DNA of 64,000 nt. It comes from Draconibacterium mangrovi. GTDB lineage: Bacteria; Bacteroidota; Bacteroidia; Bacteroidales; Prolixibacteraceae. Shown here one piece after another: positions 33,476-43,759 of this stretch. The DNA lies in contig NZ_JAAAGB010000001.1 in assembly GCF_010586825.1 (NCBI RefSeq), forward strand, positions 682,001-746,000, written 5' to 3'. Within the stretch, counting starts at the first letter, position 1, and each line of letters starts with the position of its first letter. The notes under the pieces were generated by a model. The model worked only from the letters and a program-made list of their open reading frames with translations, made no database searches and was not told the origin of the DNA. The position numbers and the translations under genes were made by a program.

Positions 33476-34213
33476 ATGAAACACAAACAGGAATTATCGA
33501 CAAAATCATATTTCGTTAGCCGTTTTGGGCAACTTTCTACTTCATTCCTTTTTTGGCAAATTCAGGACATTGCTTGGGAACATGCTGAAAAATTAGGTTT
33601 CGGGTTCGACAATCTCCAAAAGGAAAAACAGTTTTGGGTTTTATCGCGACTGTTAGTTAAAATAAAACGTCGTCCTGAATGGGGAGAAAAATTTACAGTT
33701 GAAACCTGGCCGGCCGGAATTGACGGACTATTGGCACTTCGCGATATTCATTTTATTGATGCACACGGTGAAAGTATTATTAAAGCTACAACCAGCTGGC
33801 TTGTTCTCGATCAAAACACCAAACGTATTGTAAAGCTTGAACTCGGCTCAATTCCATTACACGATGAACGGGTTCTGGAAATGAATGCCGGAAAAGTAAA
33901 GCCGGTTAAATCCGACGATGAAGTGGCTTTTACACCGGTGCTGTTCAACGAGATCGACGTTAACCAACATTTTAACAGCGGTCGTTATCTTGAACGTATT
34001 ATCGATAGTTACGATTTTGATTTCCACAATCAGAATGAACTCATCGAATTTGAGGTGAATTTTGTTAAAGAAGGCATACAAAACGACAGACTGGGAATTA
34101 AGAAGCAAATACTGGACAAAAATAATCATATTTGTAGTGTTGTCCGCGAAAGCGATGAAGCCGATCTGATTCGCGCCCGACTCGTCTGGAGCCCGCGGAA
34201 ACAGTCGTTTTAA
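33476..34213 (+). CDS. acyl-ACP thioesterase (FatA/FatB family)
   Basis: The 245-residue product has two tandem hot-dog domains. The first contains DIAWEHAEKLGFG and VLSRLLVKIKRRPEWGE. The second contains NEIDVNQHFNSGRYLERI, where the Asp-x-Asn-x-His triad (DVNQH) is the catalytic signature of the bacterial and plant acyl-ACP thioesterase family. It hydrolyses acyl-ACP to release free fatty acids and so can set chain length or supply precursors. It is divergent from map, with 156 bases between the starts. Chain-length preference cannot be read from the sequence. Confidence 0.92.
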   Translation: MKHKQELSTKSYFVSRFGQLSTSFLFWQIQDIAWEHAEKLGFGFDNLQKEKQFWVLSRLLVKIKRRPEWGEKFTVETWPAGIDGLLALRDIHFIDAHGESIIKATTSWLVLDQNTKRIVKLELGSIPLHDERVLEMNAGKVKPVKSDDEVAFTPVLFNEIDVNQHFNSGRYLERIIDSYDFDFHNQNELIEFEVNFVKEGIQNDRLGIKKQILDKNNHICSVVRESDEADLIRARLVWSPRKQSF

Positions 34214-34391
34214 CGATACAGTTCTTTTCAATAATCACAGTCTCTTTTTCTTTTAAGAATAAGTAAGGCGAAATGATCAAAAAAAAATCAGGCAATTTCA
34301 AACGTTTGCATTGATTTTGAGAAGTTTATTTTGAATTATTTATACTAACAAAAGCCAATAATTAAAGATTTATTAAGGCTGCAATACTTAA

Positions 34392-36533
<2,142 letters not shown>

Positions 36534-36544
36534 GCTCTAAAAAA

Positions 36545-36597
36545 CAGAAAGGATTTCACGCAAAGTGATATCCTTTCTGATATTATCCTTTTTTCAA
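36545..36597 (+). terminator. terminator after GH97 gene
   Basis: CAGAAAGGAT-TCAC (36545-36559) pairs with GTGA-ATCCTTTCTG (36565-36579) with one mismatch. A T-run follows about 10 bases later. Confidence 0.7.
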
Positions 36598-36768
36598 GTG
36601 GTACTTCACTTTTATCACTTCACGTTCTGCCTCATCCAACGATTTCATATACCCTTTCCAACCCGGACACCAATTGATGTGCCAACGCCAAAAACGGCCG
36701 GCAAAAGATTTTGGATTTTCATCGTACTTGGCACGAAGTGTACAATCAGCGCAATTTGAGTCAGCCAT
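36583..36768 (-). CDS. small conserved Cys/Trp-rich protein (61 aa)
   Basis: The product MADSNCADCTLRAKYDENPK continues with SFAGRFWRWHINWCPGWKGY and a charged helix. Three cysteines (C6, C9 and C34) plus a His give a possible zinc-ribbon-like site. The aromatic RFWRWHINWCPGWK block is strongly patterned and resembles a small protein conserved in Bacteroidota with no assigned function. It lies 44 bases upstream of the miaA start on the same strand and may be co-transcribed with it. The reading frame is too ordered to be a chance frame. Confidence 0.75.
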   Translation of the reverse strand: MADSNCADCTLRAKYDENPKSFAGRFWRWHINWCPGWKGYMKSLDEAEREVIKVKYHLKKG

Positions 36769-36811
36769 GACAGTTCGGTTTAAATGATTATTGATCGTTA
36801 TTTTTTCCTTT

Positions 36812-37735
36812 TTACGAAGGTTTTTCTAACAGTTTCAAAATTTCACCAACTTTTTCATCCATTGGCAAATGTCCGTTTATCCAGTGAATTTTTGTTCCTC
36901 GCTTTTCCATACCTCTAAACCAGGTCATCTGGCGCTTGGCAAACTGATGAATGGCTATCTCCAGCTTGCTGAACATTTCATCAAAACTCAATTCGCCAAT
37001 TAAATGCAGGGTCAGAAATTTATATTCCAATCCGTAGTAGATCAGTTGCTCCGCTGTTAAACCTGAATCAAGCAATTTCTGCACCTCATCCAACATTCCC
37101 TCGTCAAGTCGTTGTCTTAAGCGGGAGGTAATTCGCTGTCGGCGCATTTGTCGGTCGAAATCAATCCCCACATTCAGGCTGTTTATTTCGGGCATCTCCG
37201 AATCTTCCTGCGGGTGTTCACGATAATAATGTTCAATTTCAATGGCACGAACTGCACGTCTGTCGGTTTCTACATCGGTTTCATTGTGCAATTCCGGCTT
37301 TAAATCTTTCAGAATTTTGGTGAGTTCTTCCAGCGATTTTCCTTCCAGTTCTTTTCGCAATTCTTTATTCGGCGGAACTTCAATTAATCGGTAGTTTCGT
37401 AAAACCGCCTCGAGATATAAACCACTGCCACCGCACAACACCGGAAATTTTCCACGCGATTGTATCTCGTTGAAAACCTTAATAAAATCGGTCTGAAAAC
37501 GATAAACATTGTAATGCGCCCCGGCATCTTCAATGTCAACCAAATGTGACGGCACTTCCACGCCATCAACAAAATAATCTTCGTAATCTTTTCCGGTTCC
37601 CAAATCCATTCCACGATATACCTGTCGTGAGTCGGCCGATATAACTTCTCCTTTTAACTGTGCGGCCAAATGTGCAGCCAATCCAGTTTTTCCGGTTGCT
37701 GTTGGTCCAAGTATTGTAACTAAATTGGTTTTCAA
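36812..37735 (-). CDS. miaA: tRNA dimethylallyltransferase
   Basis: The 307-residue enzyme adds a dimethylallyl group to A37 of tRNAs that read codons starting with U. The P-loop GPTATGKT (residues 9-16) is followed by ISADSRQVYRGMDLGTGK, the substrate-binding block, then GGSGLYLEAVL and DRRAVRAIEI. KRQMTWFRG closes the catalytic core. The GTGKDYEDY variant marks one of two MiaA types seen in Bacteroidota genomes, so a second copy may exist elsewhere. It is downstream-coupled to the small Cys/Trp gene and divergent from cutC. Confidence 0.97.
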   Translation of the reverse strand: MKTNLVTILGPTATGKTGLAAHLAAQLKGEVISADSRQVYRGMDLGTGKDYEDYFVDGVEVPSHLVDIEDAGAHYNVYRFQTDFIKVFNEIQSRGKFPVLCGGSGLYLEAVLRNYRLIEVPPNKELRKELEGKSLEELTKILKDLKPELHNETDVETDRRAVRAIEIEHYYREHPQEDSEMPEINSLNVGIDFDRQMRRQRITSRLRQRLDEGMLDEVQKLLDSGLTAEQLIYYGLEYKFLTLHLIGELSFDEMFSKLEIAIHQFAKRQMTWFRGMEKRGTKIHWINGHLPMDEKVGEILKLLEKPS

Positions 37736-37851
37736 AATTCCGTAGTTTTAGCTACAAAATAACAAAATATAAGTGGCTTATCCATTTTCTAATTACTTTT
37801 TAAATTATTTAGAAATCCATCTCTGTTTTTATAGTTTATTGTCGTATTCTT

Positions 37852-37859
37852 TATCTTTG
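37852..37859 (+). promoter_or_regulatory. -7 box of cutC-GH29 unit
   Basis: TATCTTTG, an exact consensus match, lies 26 bases before the cutC ATG at 37886. Confidence 0.55.
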
Positions 37860-37885
37860 ATGCCATTATACGAAAAGACCTTAGA

Positions 37886-38512
37886 ATGATAAAAGAAGCA
37901 TGTGTTGAATCGTTAAAAGAAGCCTTGCTTGCTGAAGAGAAAGGCGCCAATCGAATTGAGTTATGTGCAGATTTGGCCAATGACGGACTCACTCCAACTT
38001 TTGGTTTGATGAAAAGAACCGCGGCTGCCCTAACGATTCCGGTAATGGTTATGGCACGACCACGTGCCGGCGATTTTGTTTATTCCGATGTTGAACTGGT
38101 ACAAATGAAAGTGGCCATTAATTACGCCAAAGAAGCAGGCGCTGCGGGCATCGTGTTAGGCTTGTTAACAAAGGAGAATCAAATTGATGCGGAACACACT
38201 AAAATGCTGGTTGAATATGCACAACCGCTGGAAGTTACTTTTCATAAAGCAATCGATGAATTGGACAATCTGGTAGAAGGCGTGCGCGTTTTAAAAACCA
38301 TCCCCAATATTAAACGAATTCTTAGTTCAGGCGGAAAAGCCACAGCGTTTGAAGGACAGGAAGTAATCCGCGAAATGATTGCCGAAGCAGACGGAAAAAT
38401 TACCATTCTGGTTGCCGGAAAAGTAACTAATGAAAACGTTAACGAAATTCAGCAGCTTACGGGCACAACTGAATTACACGGCCGTAAAATTGTTGGCGAC
38501 CTGACATTGTAG
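37886..38512 (+). CDS. cutC: CutC family protein
   Basis: The 208-residue TIM-barrel protein has the CutC signatures EACVESLKEALLAEEKGANRIELC (split here: EKGANRIELCADL), DGLTPTFG, VMARPRAGDFVYS, TFHKAIDEL and KRILSSGGKATA. CutC was linked to copper homeostasis in E. coli, but the biochemical activity remains unclear. The protein is shorter than the roughly 245-residue relatives and seems complete. It is followed after 34 bases by a GH29 fucosidase on the same strand with no terminator between, so the two are probably one transcript. In other Bacteroidota cutC also turns up beside glycosidases, which hints at a sugar-related role. Confidence 0.93.
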   Translation: MIKEACVESLKEALLAEEKGANRIELCADLANDGLTPTFGLMKRTAAALTIPVMVMARPRAGDFVYSDVELVQMKVAINYAKEAGAAGIVLGLLTKENQIDAEHTKMLVEYAQPLEVTFHKAIDELDNLVEGVRVLKTIPNIKRILSSGGKATAFEGQEVIREMIAEADGKITILVAGKVTNENVNEIQQLTGTTELHGRKIVGDLTL

Positions 38513-38546
38513 AAATTAATTCAAACAAAACCTAAATAATCGAACT

Positions 38547-40025
38547 ATGAAAAAATTACTGGTACTACTTCCGGTGTTTCTGGCATTTATGGTAAATGCC
38601 CAGTTGGAACATGAAATTACCGACTACGAATGGCCAACCGATCAGGCAGTGCTGGATAAACTGGAAGAATGGCAGGATTTAAAATTTGGATTACTAATGC
38701 ACTGGGGGGCATACAGTCAGTGGGGAATTGTGGAATCGTGGTCGATTTGCCCCGAGGATTACGGGTGGTGCGAACGCAAAAAAGGAAGTAATCCCAACGA
38801 TTATTTCACCTACAAAAAGGAATACGAAAACCTGAAATTGTCGTTTAACCCAACCGGTTTTAATCCGGATGACTGGGCAAAAGCAGCTGCCGATGCAGGA
38901 ATGAAATACGTGGTTTTTACCACAAAACACCACGACGGTTTTTGTATGTTCGACTCGAAATACACCGATTACAAAATTACTAGTCCCGATTCTCCGTTTA
39001 GCTCGAATCCAAAGGCGAATGTTACCAAAGAAATTTTTGATGCTTTCCGCAACGAAGGATTGTGGGCAGGTGCCTATTTCTCGAAACCCGACTGGAACAG
39101 CCCCTACTATTGGGATCCTAAATTCCCGCCGCTGGATAGAAACGTAAATTACGATCCACGACTTTATCCTGAAAAATGGAACAAGTTTGTGGATTTCACA
39201 CACAAACAGATTATGGAGCTGATGAGCGAATACGGGAAAATAGATATTCTTTGGCTCGACGGCGGCTGGGTTTGCAAACAATCGGATGAAGCGCTGGAAG
39301 AATATTATAAAAGCCGACATGAGGAAGCCCCGGGTGGTTTTATCAAAAACCGCGTAATCGATCAGGATATAAAAATGGATGAGCTTGCTGCCAAAGCCCG
39401 CGAAAAACAACCCGGATTAATTGTAGTTGACCGTGCAGTAAAAGGACCAAACCAAAACTACCTGACACCGGAAAACAAGGTGCCTGAAACACAACTTCCT
39501 TACCCCTGGGAAAGCTGTATTATCGCCGGTGGCGGCTGGTCGTGGGTGCCGGATGCAACATTTATGACACCAAAACAAGCCGTTCATATGCTGATTGACA
39601 TTGTGGCAAAAGGCGGAAACCTCTTGTACAATATTGCTCCCGGTCCTGATGGGAGATGGCCTGAAGGAGCTTACGAATTACTGGCTGCAATGGGCGACTG
39701 GATTGATGTTAACGGAGAAGCCATTTACTCAACACGTGCGATTGCGCCTTATAAAACTGACAATATTTGTCTTAGTCAGCAAAAAGATACAAAAGCAGTT
39801 TATGCACTATATCTTGAACAAGAAGACGGTAGCGGTCTTCCTGATTCATTTACGGTAAAAGGAATAAAAGCGGCTAAAAATGCCAAACTTACGCTGCTGG
39901 GTACCAAAGGCAACCTAAAATGGCAAAACACCGACGAAGGCATACAAGTTACCATCCCTTCCAGCATTCGGAAAGACCTGCCTTGCGATTTAGCCTGGGC
40001 AGTTAAAATATCAGCTATTGAATAG
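38547..40025 (+). CDS. GH29 alpha-L-fucosidase, secreted
   Basis: The 492-residue protein has a signal peptide (MKKLLVLLPVFLAFMVNAQ) and a GH29 TIM barrel. The block FGLLMHWGAYSQWG, TTKHHDGFCMFDSKYTDY and DILWLDGGW are diagnostic. Asp238 of LWLDGGW is the expected nucleophile of this retaining family. A C-terminal beta domain spans about 400-492. It should release L-fucose from fucosylated glycans in the periplasm. It is the second gene of a likely cutC operon and is closed by a strong terminator. Confidence 0.95.
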   Translation: MKKLLVLLPVFLAFMVNAQLEHEITDYEWPTDQAVLDKLEEWQDLKFGLLMHWGAYSQWGIVESWSICPEDYGWCERKKGSNPNDYFTYKKEYENLKLSFNPTGFNPDDWAKAAADAGMKYVVFTTKHHDGFCMFDSKYTDYKITSPDSPFSSNPKANVTKEIFDAFRNEGLWAGAYFSKPDWNSPYYWDPKFPPLDRNVNYDPRLYPEKWNKFVDFTHKQIMELMSEYGKIDILWLDGGWVCKQSDEALEEYYKSRHEEAPGGFIKNRVIDQDIKMDELAAKAREKQPGLIVVDRAVKGPNQNYLTPENKVPETQLPYPWESCIIAGGGWSWVPDATFMTPKQAVHMLIDIVAKGGNLLYNIAPGPDGRWPEGAYELLAAMGDWIDVNGEAIYSTRAIAPYKTDNICLSQQKDTKAVYALYLEQEDGSGLPDSFTVKGIKAAKNAKLTLLGTKGNLKWQNTDEGIQVTIPSSIRKDLPCDLAWAVKISAIE

Positions 40026-40030
40026 CGCTA

Positions 40031-40062
40031 AAAAGGAGGCAAGCAGATGCCTCCTTTTTATT
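40031..40062 (+). terminator. terminator after GH29 gene
   Basis: A perfect 12-bp stem AAAAAGGAGGCA/TGCCTCCTTTTT with a 6-base loop lies 6 bases after the stop. Confidence 0.92.
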
Positions 40063-40146
40063 TTCATCTCCCTAAAGGCACTTTACCCCTACATTAACAA
40101 TCCTCCTTCAAATATGCTCTACAACATGTTTTCTAAAAATTTGCTC

Positions 40147-40154
40147 TATTTTCG
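40147..40154 (+). promoter_or_regulatory. -7 box of SulP gene
   Basis: TATTTTCG (7 of 8) precedes a leader of about 160 bases that contains nested hairpins. Confidence 0.4.
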
Positions 40155-40214
40155 CGCCCTTTAATTGCACGAACAATTAAATGAATAGTCTTTTTGAATT
40201 TTTATTGATAATCC

Positions 40215-40296
40215 CCCGGAACCAGACTTCTGGAGAATACAAAATCATCTTCTCCAACCAGCCATAGTGCTGGGGTCTCCCACCTTCCGGGTTTTT
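40215..40296 (+). ncRNA. candidate structured leader of SulP transporter
   Basis: CCCGGAA (40215-40221) pairs with TTCCGGG (40285-40291), enclosing a TGGAGAA/TTCTCCA stem (40231-40256) and a CCAGC/GCTGG stem (40258-40273). A GTTTTTCC run follows the outer stem. This is a compact three-way-junction shape with a possible terminator 26 bases before the SulP ATG. A minus-strand open frame also crosses it, so coding is not excluded. No known riboswitch class was recognised. Confidence 0.35.
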
Positions 40297-40321
40297 CCAC
40301 ACCAGAAAACAAGTAGAAAGA

Positions 40322-41929
40322 ATGAAGTTTGAATTTAAATTTATAGATAAGAAGCAGGGAAGCATAAAAGACGATATCCTTTCGGGATTAACCGTTGCAC
40401 TGGCACTGGTACCCGAGGCGGTGGCTTTTAGTTTTGTGGCAGGCGTGTCGCCAATTGTTGGATTGTACGGTGCGTTTATGATGGGACTGATCACTTCCAT
40501 ATTTGGAGGCCGCCCCGGAATGATATCGGGAGCAACAGGAGCGATGGCCGTTGTAATGGTTAGCCTGGTACAACAGGGTAACGCCATGGGTGACGGACAA
40601 GGTTTGCAATACCTGTTTGCCACATTAATTCTGGCCGGAACGATACAGGCACTTTTTGGCTTTTTCAAGCTCGGAAAGTTTATTCGACTGGTGCCTCACT
40701 CGGTAATGATGGGCTTTGTAAACGGATTGGCCATTGTCATTTTCCTGTCGCAGCTGAATATGTTTAAAGCCGGAGGCGAATGGTTAAGCGGAACGCCTTT
40801 GTACACCATGCTTGGGCTGGTTGGCCTAACCATGGCGATAATGGTTCTTCTCCCAAAACTAAGTAAGGCAATTCCTGCGGCGTTAGTCGGAATTTTGGTG
40901 GTTACTGCCATTGTAATTTTCGGAAATATTGAAACGGAAACAGTACGGAGTTTTATTCAAAGTGGTGGTGGCGACAGTATTAAAGCCGGCCTGCCTACGT
41001 TTGATGTACCTGTCATTCCATTCAATCTTGAGACCTTAAAATTGATCTTCCCATTTGCACTGATACTTGCAGCAGTTGGACTGATAGAATCTTTAATGAC
41101 ACTGAACCTGGTTGACGAGCTAACCGAAACACGTGGTAGCGGAAACCGCGAGGCGGCGGCTCAGGGATTGGCCAACATCGTTAACGGATTTTTTGGAGGA
41201 ATGGGCGGTTGTGCCATGATCGGGCAAAGTATCATCAATATAAAATCGGGTGGACGTGGCCGTTTATCGGGTATTGTTGCAGCTGTAATGTTGCTGGTTT
41301 TTATTTTGTTCGCCTCATCGTACATTGAAATGATACCGATTGCAGCGCTGGTTGGTGTGATGTTTATGGTGGTAATTGGCACCTTCGCCTGGAGTACGTT
41401 CAAAATCATAAATAAAATCCCGCTTTCCGATCTTATCGTAATCATTCTGGTTACCGGACTTACCGTGGTTTTCGATCTTGCCATTGCAGTACTGGCCGGT
41501 GTTGTGGTTTCGGCGCTGGTATTTTCATGGGAAAACGCCAAGCGTATTCGTGCCCGCAAAAGTGTTGACGAGCACGGAATTAAACACTACGAAATTTTTG
41601 GCCCTCTGTTTTTTGGATCCACCGCACTTTTTCAGAGTAAGTTTGATGTGCAGAACGATCCGAATGAGGTTATCGTTGATTTTAAAGAGTCGCGTATTGC
41701 CGACCAGTCGGCTATTGAAGCCATTAATAAACTGGCCGAGCGTTATCAAAAAGCAGGCAAAACAATCCACCTTCGCCACCTAAGCCACGATTGTATTAAA
41801 CTGGTGAAAAAAGCAGAAGCTATTTGCGATGTAAATGTGGTGGAAGATCCGAACTATTTTGTGTCTATCGACCACTACAACAAGTTAATTAAGTTGCAGG
41901 CGAAATTAAATGAAAATGCAACCTCGTAA
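40322..41929 (+). CDS. SulP family inorganic anion transporter with STAS domain
   Basis: The 535-residue protein has the SulP arrangement. A membrane region of about 12-14 segments opens with DDILSGLTVALALVPEAVAF, the family signature, and includes the MISGATGAMAVVMVSL and GGMGGCAMIGQSIIN blocks. A C-terminal cytoplasmic STAS domain follows (about residues 430-530, with VIVDFKESRIADQSAIEAI). Family members carry sulfate, bicarbonate or other anions. The substrate cannot be assigned from this sequence. No carbonic anhydrase or sulfate-assimilation gene is adjacent. A long structured leader suggests regulation after transcription starts. Confidence 0.95.
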   Translation: MKFEFKFIDKKQGSIKDDILSGLTVALALVPEAVAFSFVAGVSPIVGLYGAFMMGLITSIFGGRPGMISGATGAMAVVMVSLVQQGNAMGDGQGLQYLFATLILAGTIQALFGFFKLGKFIRLVPHSVMMGFVNGLAIVIFLSQLNMFKAGGEWLSGTPLYTMLGLVGLTMAIMVLLPKLSKAIPAALVGILVVTAIVIFGNIETETVRSFIQSGGGDSIKAGLPTFDVPVIPFNLETLKLIFPFALILAAVGLIESLMTLNLVDELTETRGSGNREAAAQGLANIVNGFFGGMGGCAMIGQSIINIKSGGRGRLSGIVAAVMLLVFILFASSYIEMIPIAALVGVMFMVVIGTFAWSTFKIINKIPLSDLIVIILVTGLTVVFDLAIAVLAGVVVSALVFSWENAKRIRARKSVDEHGIKHYEIFGPLFFGSTALFQSKFDVQNDPNEVIVDFKESRIADQSAIEAINKLAERYQKAGKTIHLRHLSHDCIKLVKKAEAICDVNVVEDPNYFVSIDHYNKLIKLQAKLNENATS

Positions 41930-41974
41930 AAATTACGAACACTGATTACAAAGATTCTTCTGATTTTCGCAGCA

Positions 41975-42017
41975 AAAAAAGGATCCGATCCCTCAGAGAG
42001 ATCGGATCCTTTTTTAT
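41975..42017. terminator. strong bidirectional terminator
   Basis: A perfect 16-bp stem (left arm AAAAAAGGATCCGATC, 41975-41990; right arm 42000-42015) with flanking A- and T-runs. It sits between the convergent SulP and hydE genes. Confidence 0.93.
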
Positions 42018-42051
42018 AATTTTAAATCAGTGAAATTCCGCTAAATCAGTG

Positions 42052-43161
42052 TTATCTGCGTTCCATTTTCTTTCGGCTCTGAAAATGTTTCGAGTCACCC
42101 CATTCGCCATAACCAATTTCCGAACCGGCCATGTGAATTCTTGCTTCCAGGCAATTACGGCACAATTCGGCATCCTCATCCAAACAGGGTTTATTTTCGT
42201 AAAGCTGATACTCTTCGCGGTACGCCGTTGGCGTTAAATTCGGCATAATTACATTGGCACCAATGGCCAGCGCCTTTTCTCGTCCTGCCGGATCAATGGC
42301 CTGCAAAGCAGTGGCAGCGGCAATATTGATATCGGGCATTAACAAGCGTAAAACAGCAATCATATTCAGGGCCAGATCAAAACGCTCCTGCTTTGTTTTT
42401 AGCAGGTGACGATATTGATATAAAGGCGTGTCCTCATGCTCGAGATAAGGCCCCATTCCGCACATATCAATATCGAGTTTTTGGAAAAACAAAAGATCGT
42501 CGGCAAGGTGTTCGTAGGTTTGAAAAGGTAACCCGATCATCACTCCTGTTCCTACCTGGTAACCGGCAGTTTTTAAGTTTTCCAGGGCTTCTATTCGCTT
42601 CTCAAATGAATGAATCTCATTTTCAGGATGTATTTTGTAGTAAAGCTCCCGGTTCGATGATTCGATGCGTAATAAATAACGGTGCGCTCCACTCTCGAAC
42701 CAACGACGATAAGTTTCCAGACTTTGCTCTCCGCAGCTTAGGGTAATTCCCAACTCACCGTTCGAAATCTGCTTGATTTTTTTCAGCAAATCATCAACCC
42801 GTTTTATAAATGCCGGCGACGATAATTCGCCCGACTGCAACACCACCGAGGCAAAACGATTTTCCCAGGCAAAACGGCACGATTCCAAAATCTCATCATC
42901 ACTCACGTCGTAGCGAAGAACTTTGTCGTTTCCCTTACGAATACCGCAATACAAACAGTCTTTGGCGCAGATATTCGAAAACTCCACCAAACCACGGAAA
43001 TAGACTTTATTCCCTATTTCTTTTACCTTCACCTCCTGTGCCCGCTTCAAAAGTGCGGTGCGTTCTTCGCCTGTGGTTTTTAGTAATTGTATGATTTCCT
43101 GTTTATCCAAACCAAATATTTTGAGCCACAAAAATATGCTTTTCTGCGCAATAAAGCTCAA
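42052..43161 (-). CDS. hydE: [FeFe]-hydrogenase maturase HydE (radical SAM)
   Basis: The 369-residue product has the radical-SAM cluster motif C-x3-C-x2-C at Cys65, Cys69 and Cys72 (NICAKDCLYCG). It has the HydE-specific segments SGELSSPAFI, TLSCGEQSLETYRRWFESG and RIESSNRELYYKIHPEN, and a C-terminal Cys set (CLDEDAELCRNC) that can bind a second cluster. HydE works after HydG in assembling the two-iron H-cluster subsite. The annotated start may be a little long: a TTG near residue 18 is a possible alternative. It diverges from the TM1266-hydG unit, and the 317-base gap between them probably carries both promoters. Confidence 0.96.
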   Translation of the reverse strand: MSFIAQKSIFLWLKIFGLDKQEIIQLLKTTGEERTALLKRAQEVKVKEIGNKVYFRGLVEFSNICAKDCLYCGIRKGNDKVLRYDVSDDEILESCRFAWENRFASVVLQSGELSSPAFIKRVDDLLKKIKQISNGELGITLSCGEQSLETYRRWFESGAHRYLLRIESSNRELYYKIHPENEIHSFEKRIEALENLKTAGYQVGTGVMIGLPFQTYEHLADDLLFFQKLDIDMCGMGPYLEHEDTPLYQYRHLLKTKQERFDLALNMIAVLRLLMPDINIAAATALQAIDPAGREKALAIGANVIMPNLTPTAYREEYQLYENKPCLDEDAELCRNCLEARIHMAGSEIGYGEWGDSKHFQSRKKMERR

Positions 43162-43478
43162 GAACGAAACGGTATGTTATGTTTTAGAACTACGTTGCAT
43201 AACATTAGCACTTTACAACATTTCTCATGTTAGTCAATGGAAATTAAATTTACTTTTGTAGCTACAATCCTGCGGGAAGGCCACGGCTGACTTTAGGGAG
43301 AACAAGGCAAAAACAAAAAGACAAAGTTGAGATCAACTTTGCTGGGCGAAATCCCGACTTAAACGTCGGGAGCAAAAGTCTTTCAATTCCTTTATCTCCA
43401 TTATTTCCCGCAGAATTTAATTGATTAACTGAGTATGCAGTATTCTCATTGCTAAGTACGTAAATCTCAATACTAAAA
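43162..43478. other. divergent control region between hydE and the TM1266-hydG unit
   Basis: The region contains AAAGTTGA-TCAACTTT (about 43322-43341) and CCCGAC-GTCGGG (43355-43372) hairpins. A minus-strand frame of 80 codons has no protein-like pattern. It is likely regulatory, but no operator can be named. Confidence 0.5.
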
Positions 43479-43724
43479 ATGAAACGACTGGGTTTTGTGG
43501 GCATAATAATTGAAAACCGCGAGAAATCATCGGGAAGCGTAAACCAGGTACTAAGTCAGTACTCTGAACTTATTCTGGCCCGCACCGGCCTGCCCAATGC
43601 AAGAGAAAACTATTCCGTTATCACCCTGGTAATTGATGCCACAACCGACGAACTGGGCCAATTAACAGGAAAACTTGGTAATATTCCGGGTGTATCTGTG
43701 AAATCAGGCCTTGCCAAAAAATAG
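43479..43724 (+). CDS. TM1266-type iron-only hydrogenase system regulator
   Basis: The 81-residue protein (MKRLGFVGIIIENREKSSGS, then LSQYSELILARTGLP, VITLVIDATTDELGQLTGKLG and IPGVSVKSGLAKK) matches the TM1266 family. These proteins have an ACT-like/NikR C-terminal fold and are found next to [FeFe]-hydrogenase maturation genes. The fold suggests small-molecule binding, but the ligand and the mechanism of regulation are not established. No DNA-binding domain is visible, so it may act on another protein. It starts the transcription unit, 36 bases before hydG. Confidence 0.93.
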   Translation: MKRLGFVGIIIENREKSSGSVNQVLSQYSELILARTGLPNARENYSVITLVIDATTDELGQLTGKLGNIPGVSVKSGLAKK

Positions 43725-43759
43725 TAGAATAAAAACCGATCTTTTAACTCATAAAAAAT

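Noticed and set aside
40177-40668. Minus-strand frame of 163 codons overlapping the SulP start
   Set aside because: Most of it is antisense to the SulP coding region. Only the last 40 codons look protein-like and they coincide with the folded leader, so a gene is not supported.
43262-43504. 80-codon frame between hydE and the TM1266 gene
   Set aside because: Translation shows no conserved pattern, and the region contains hairpins and the divergent promoters.
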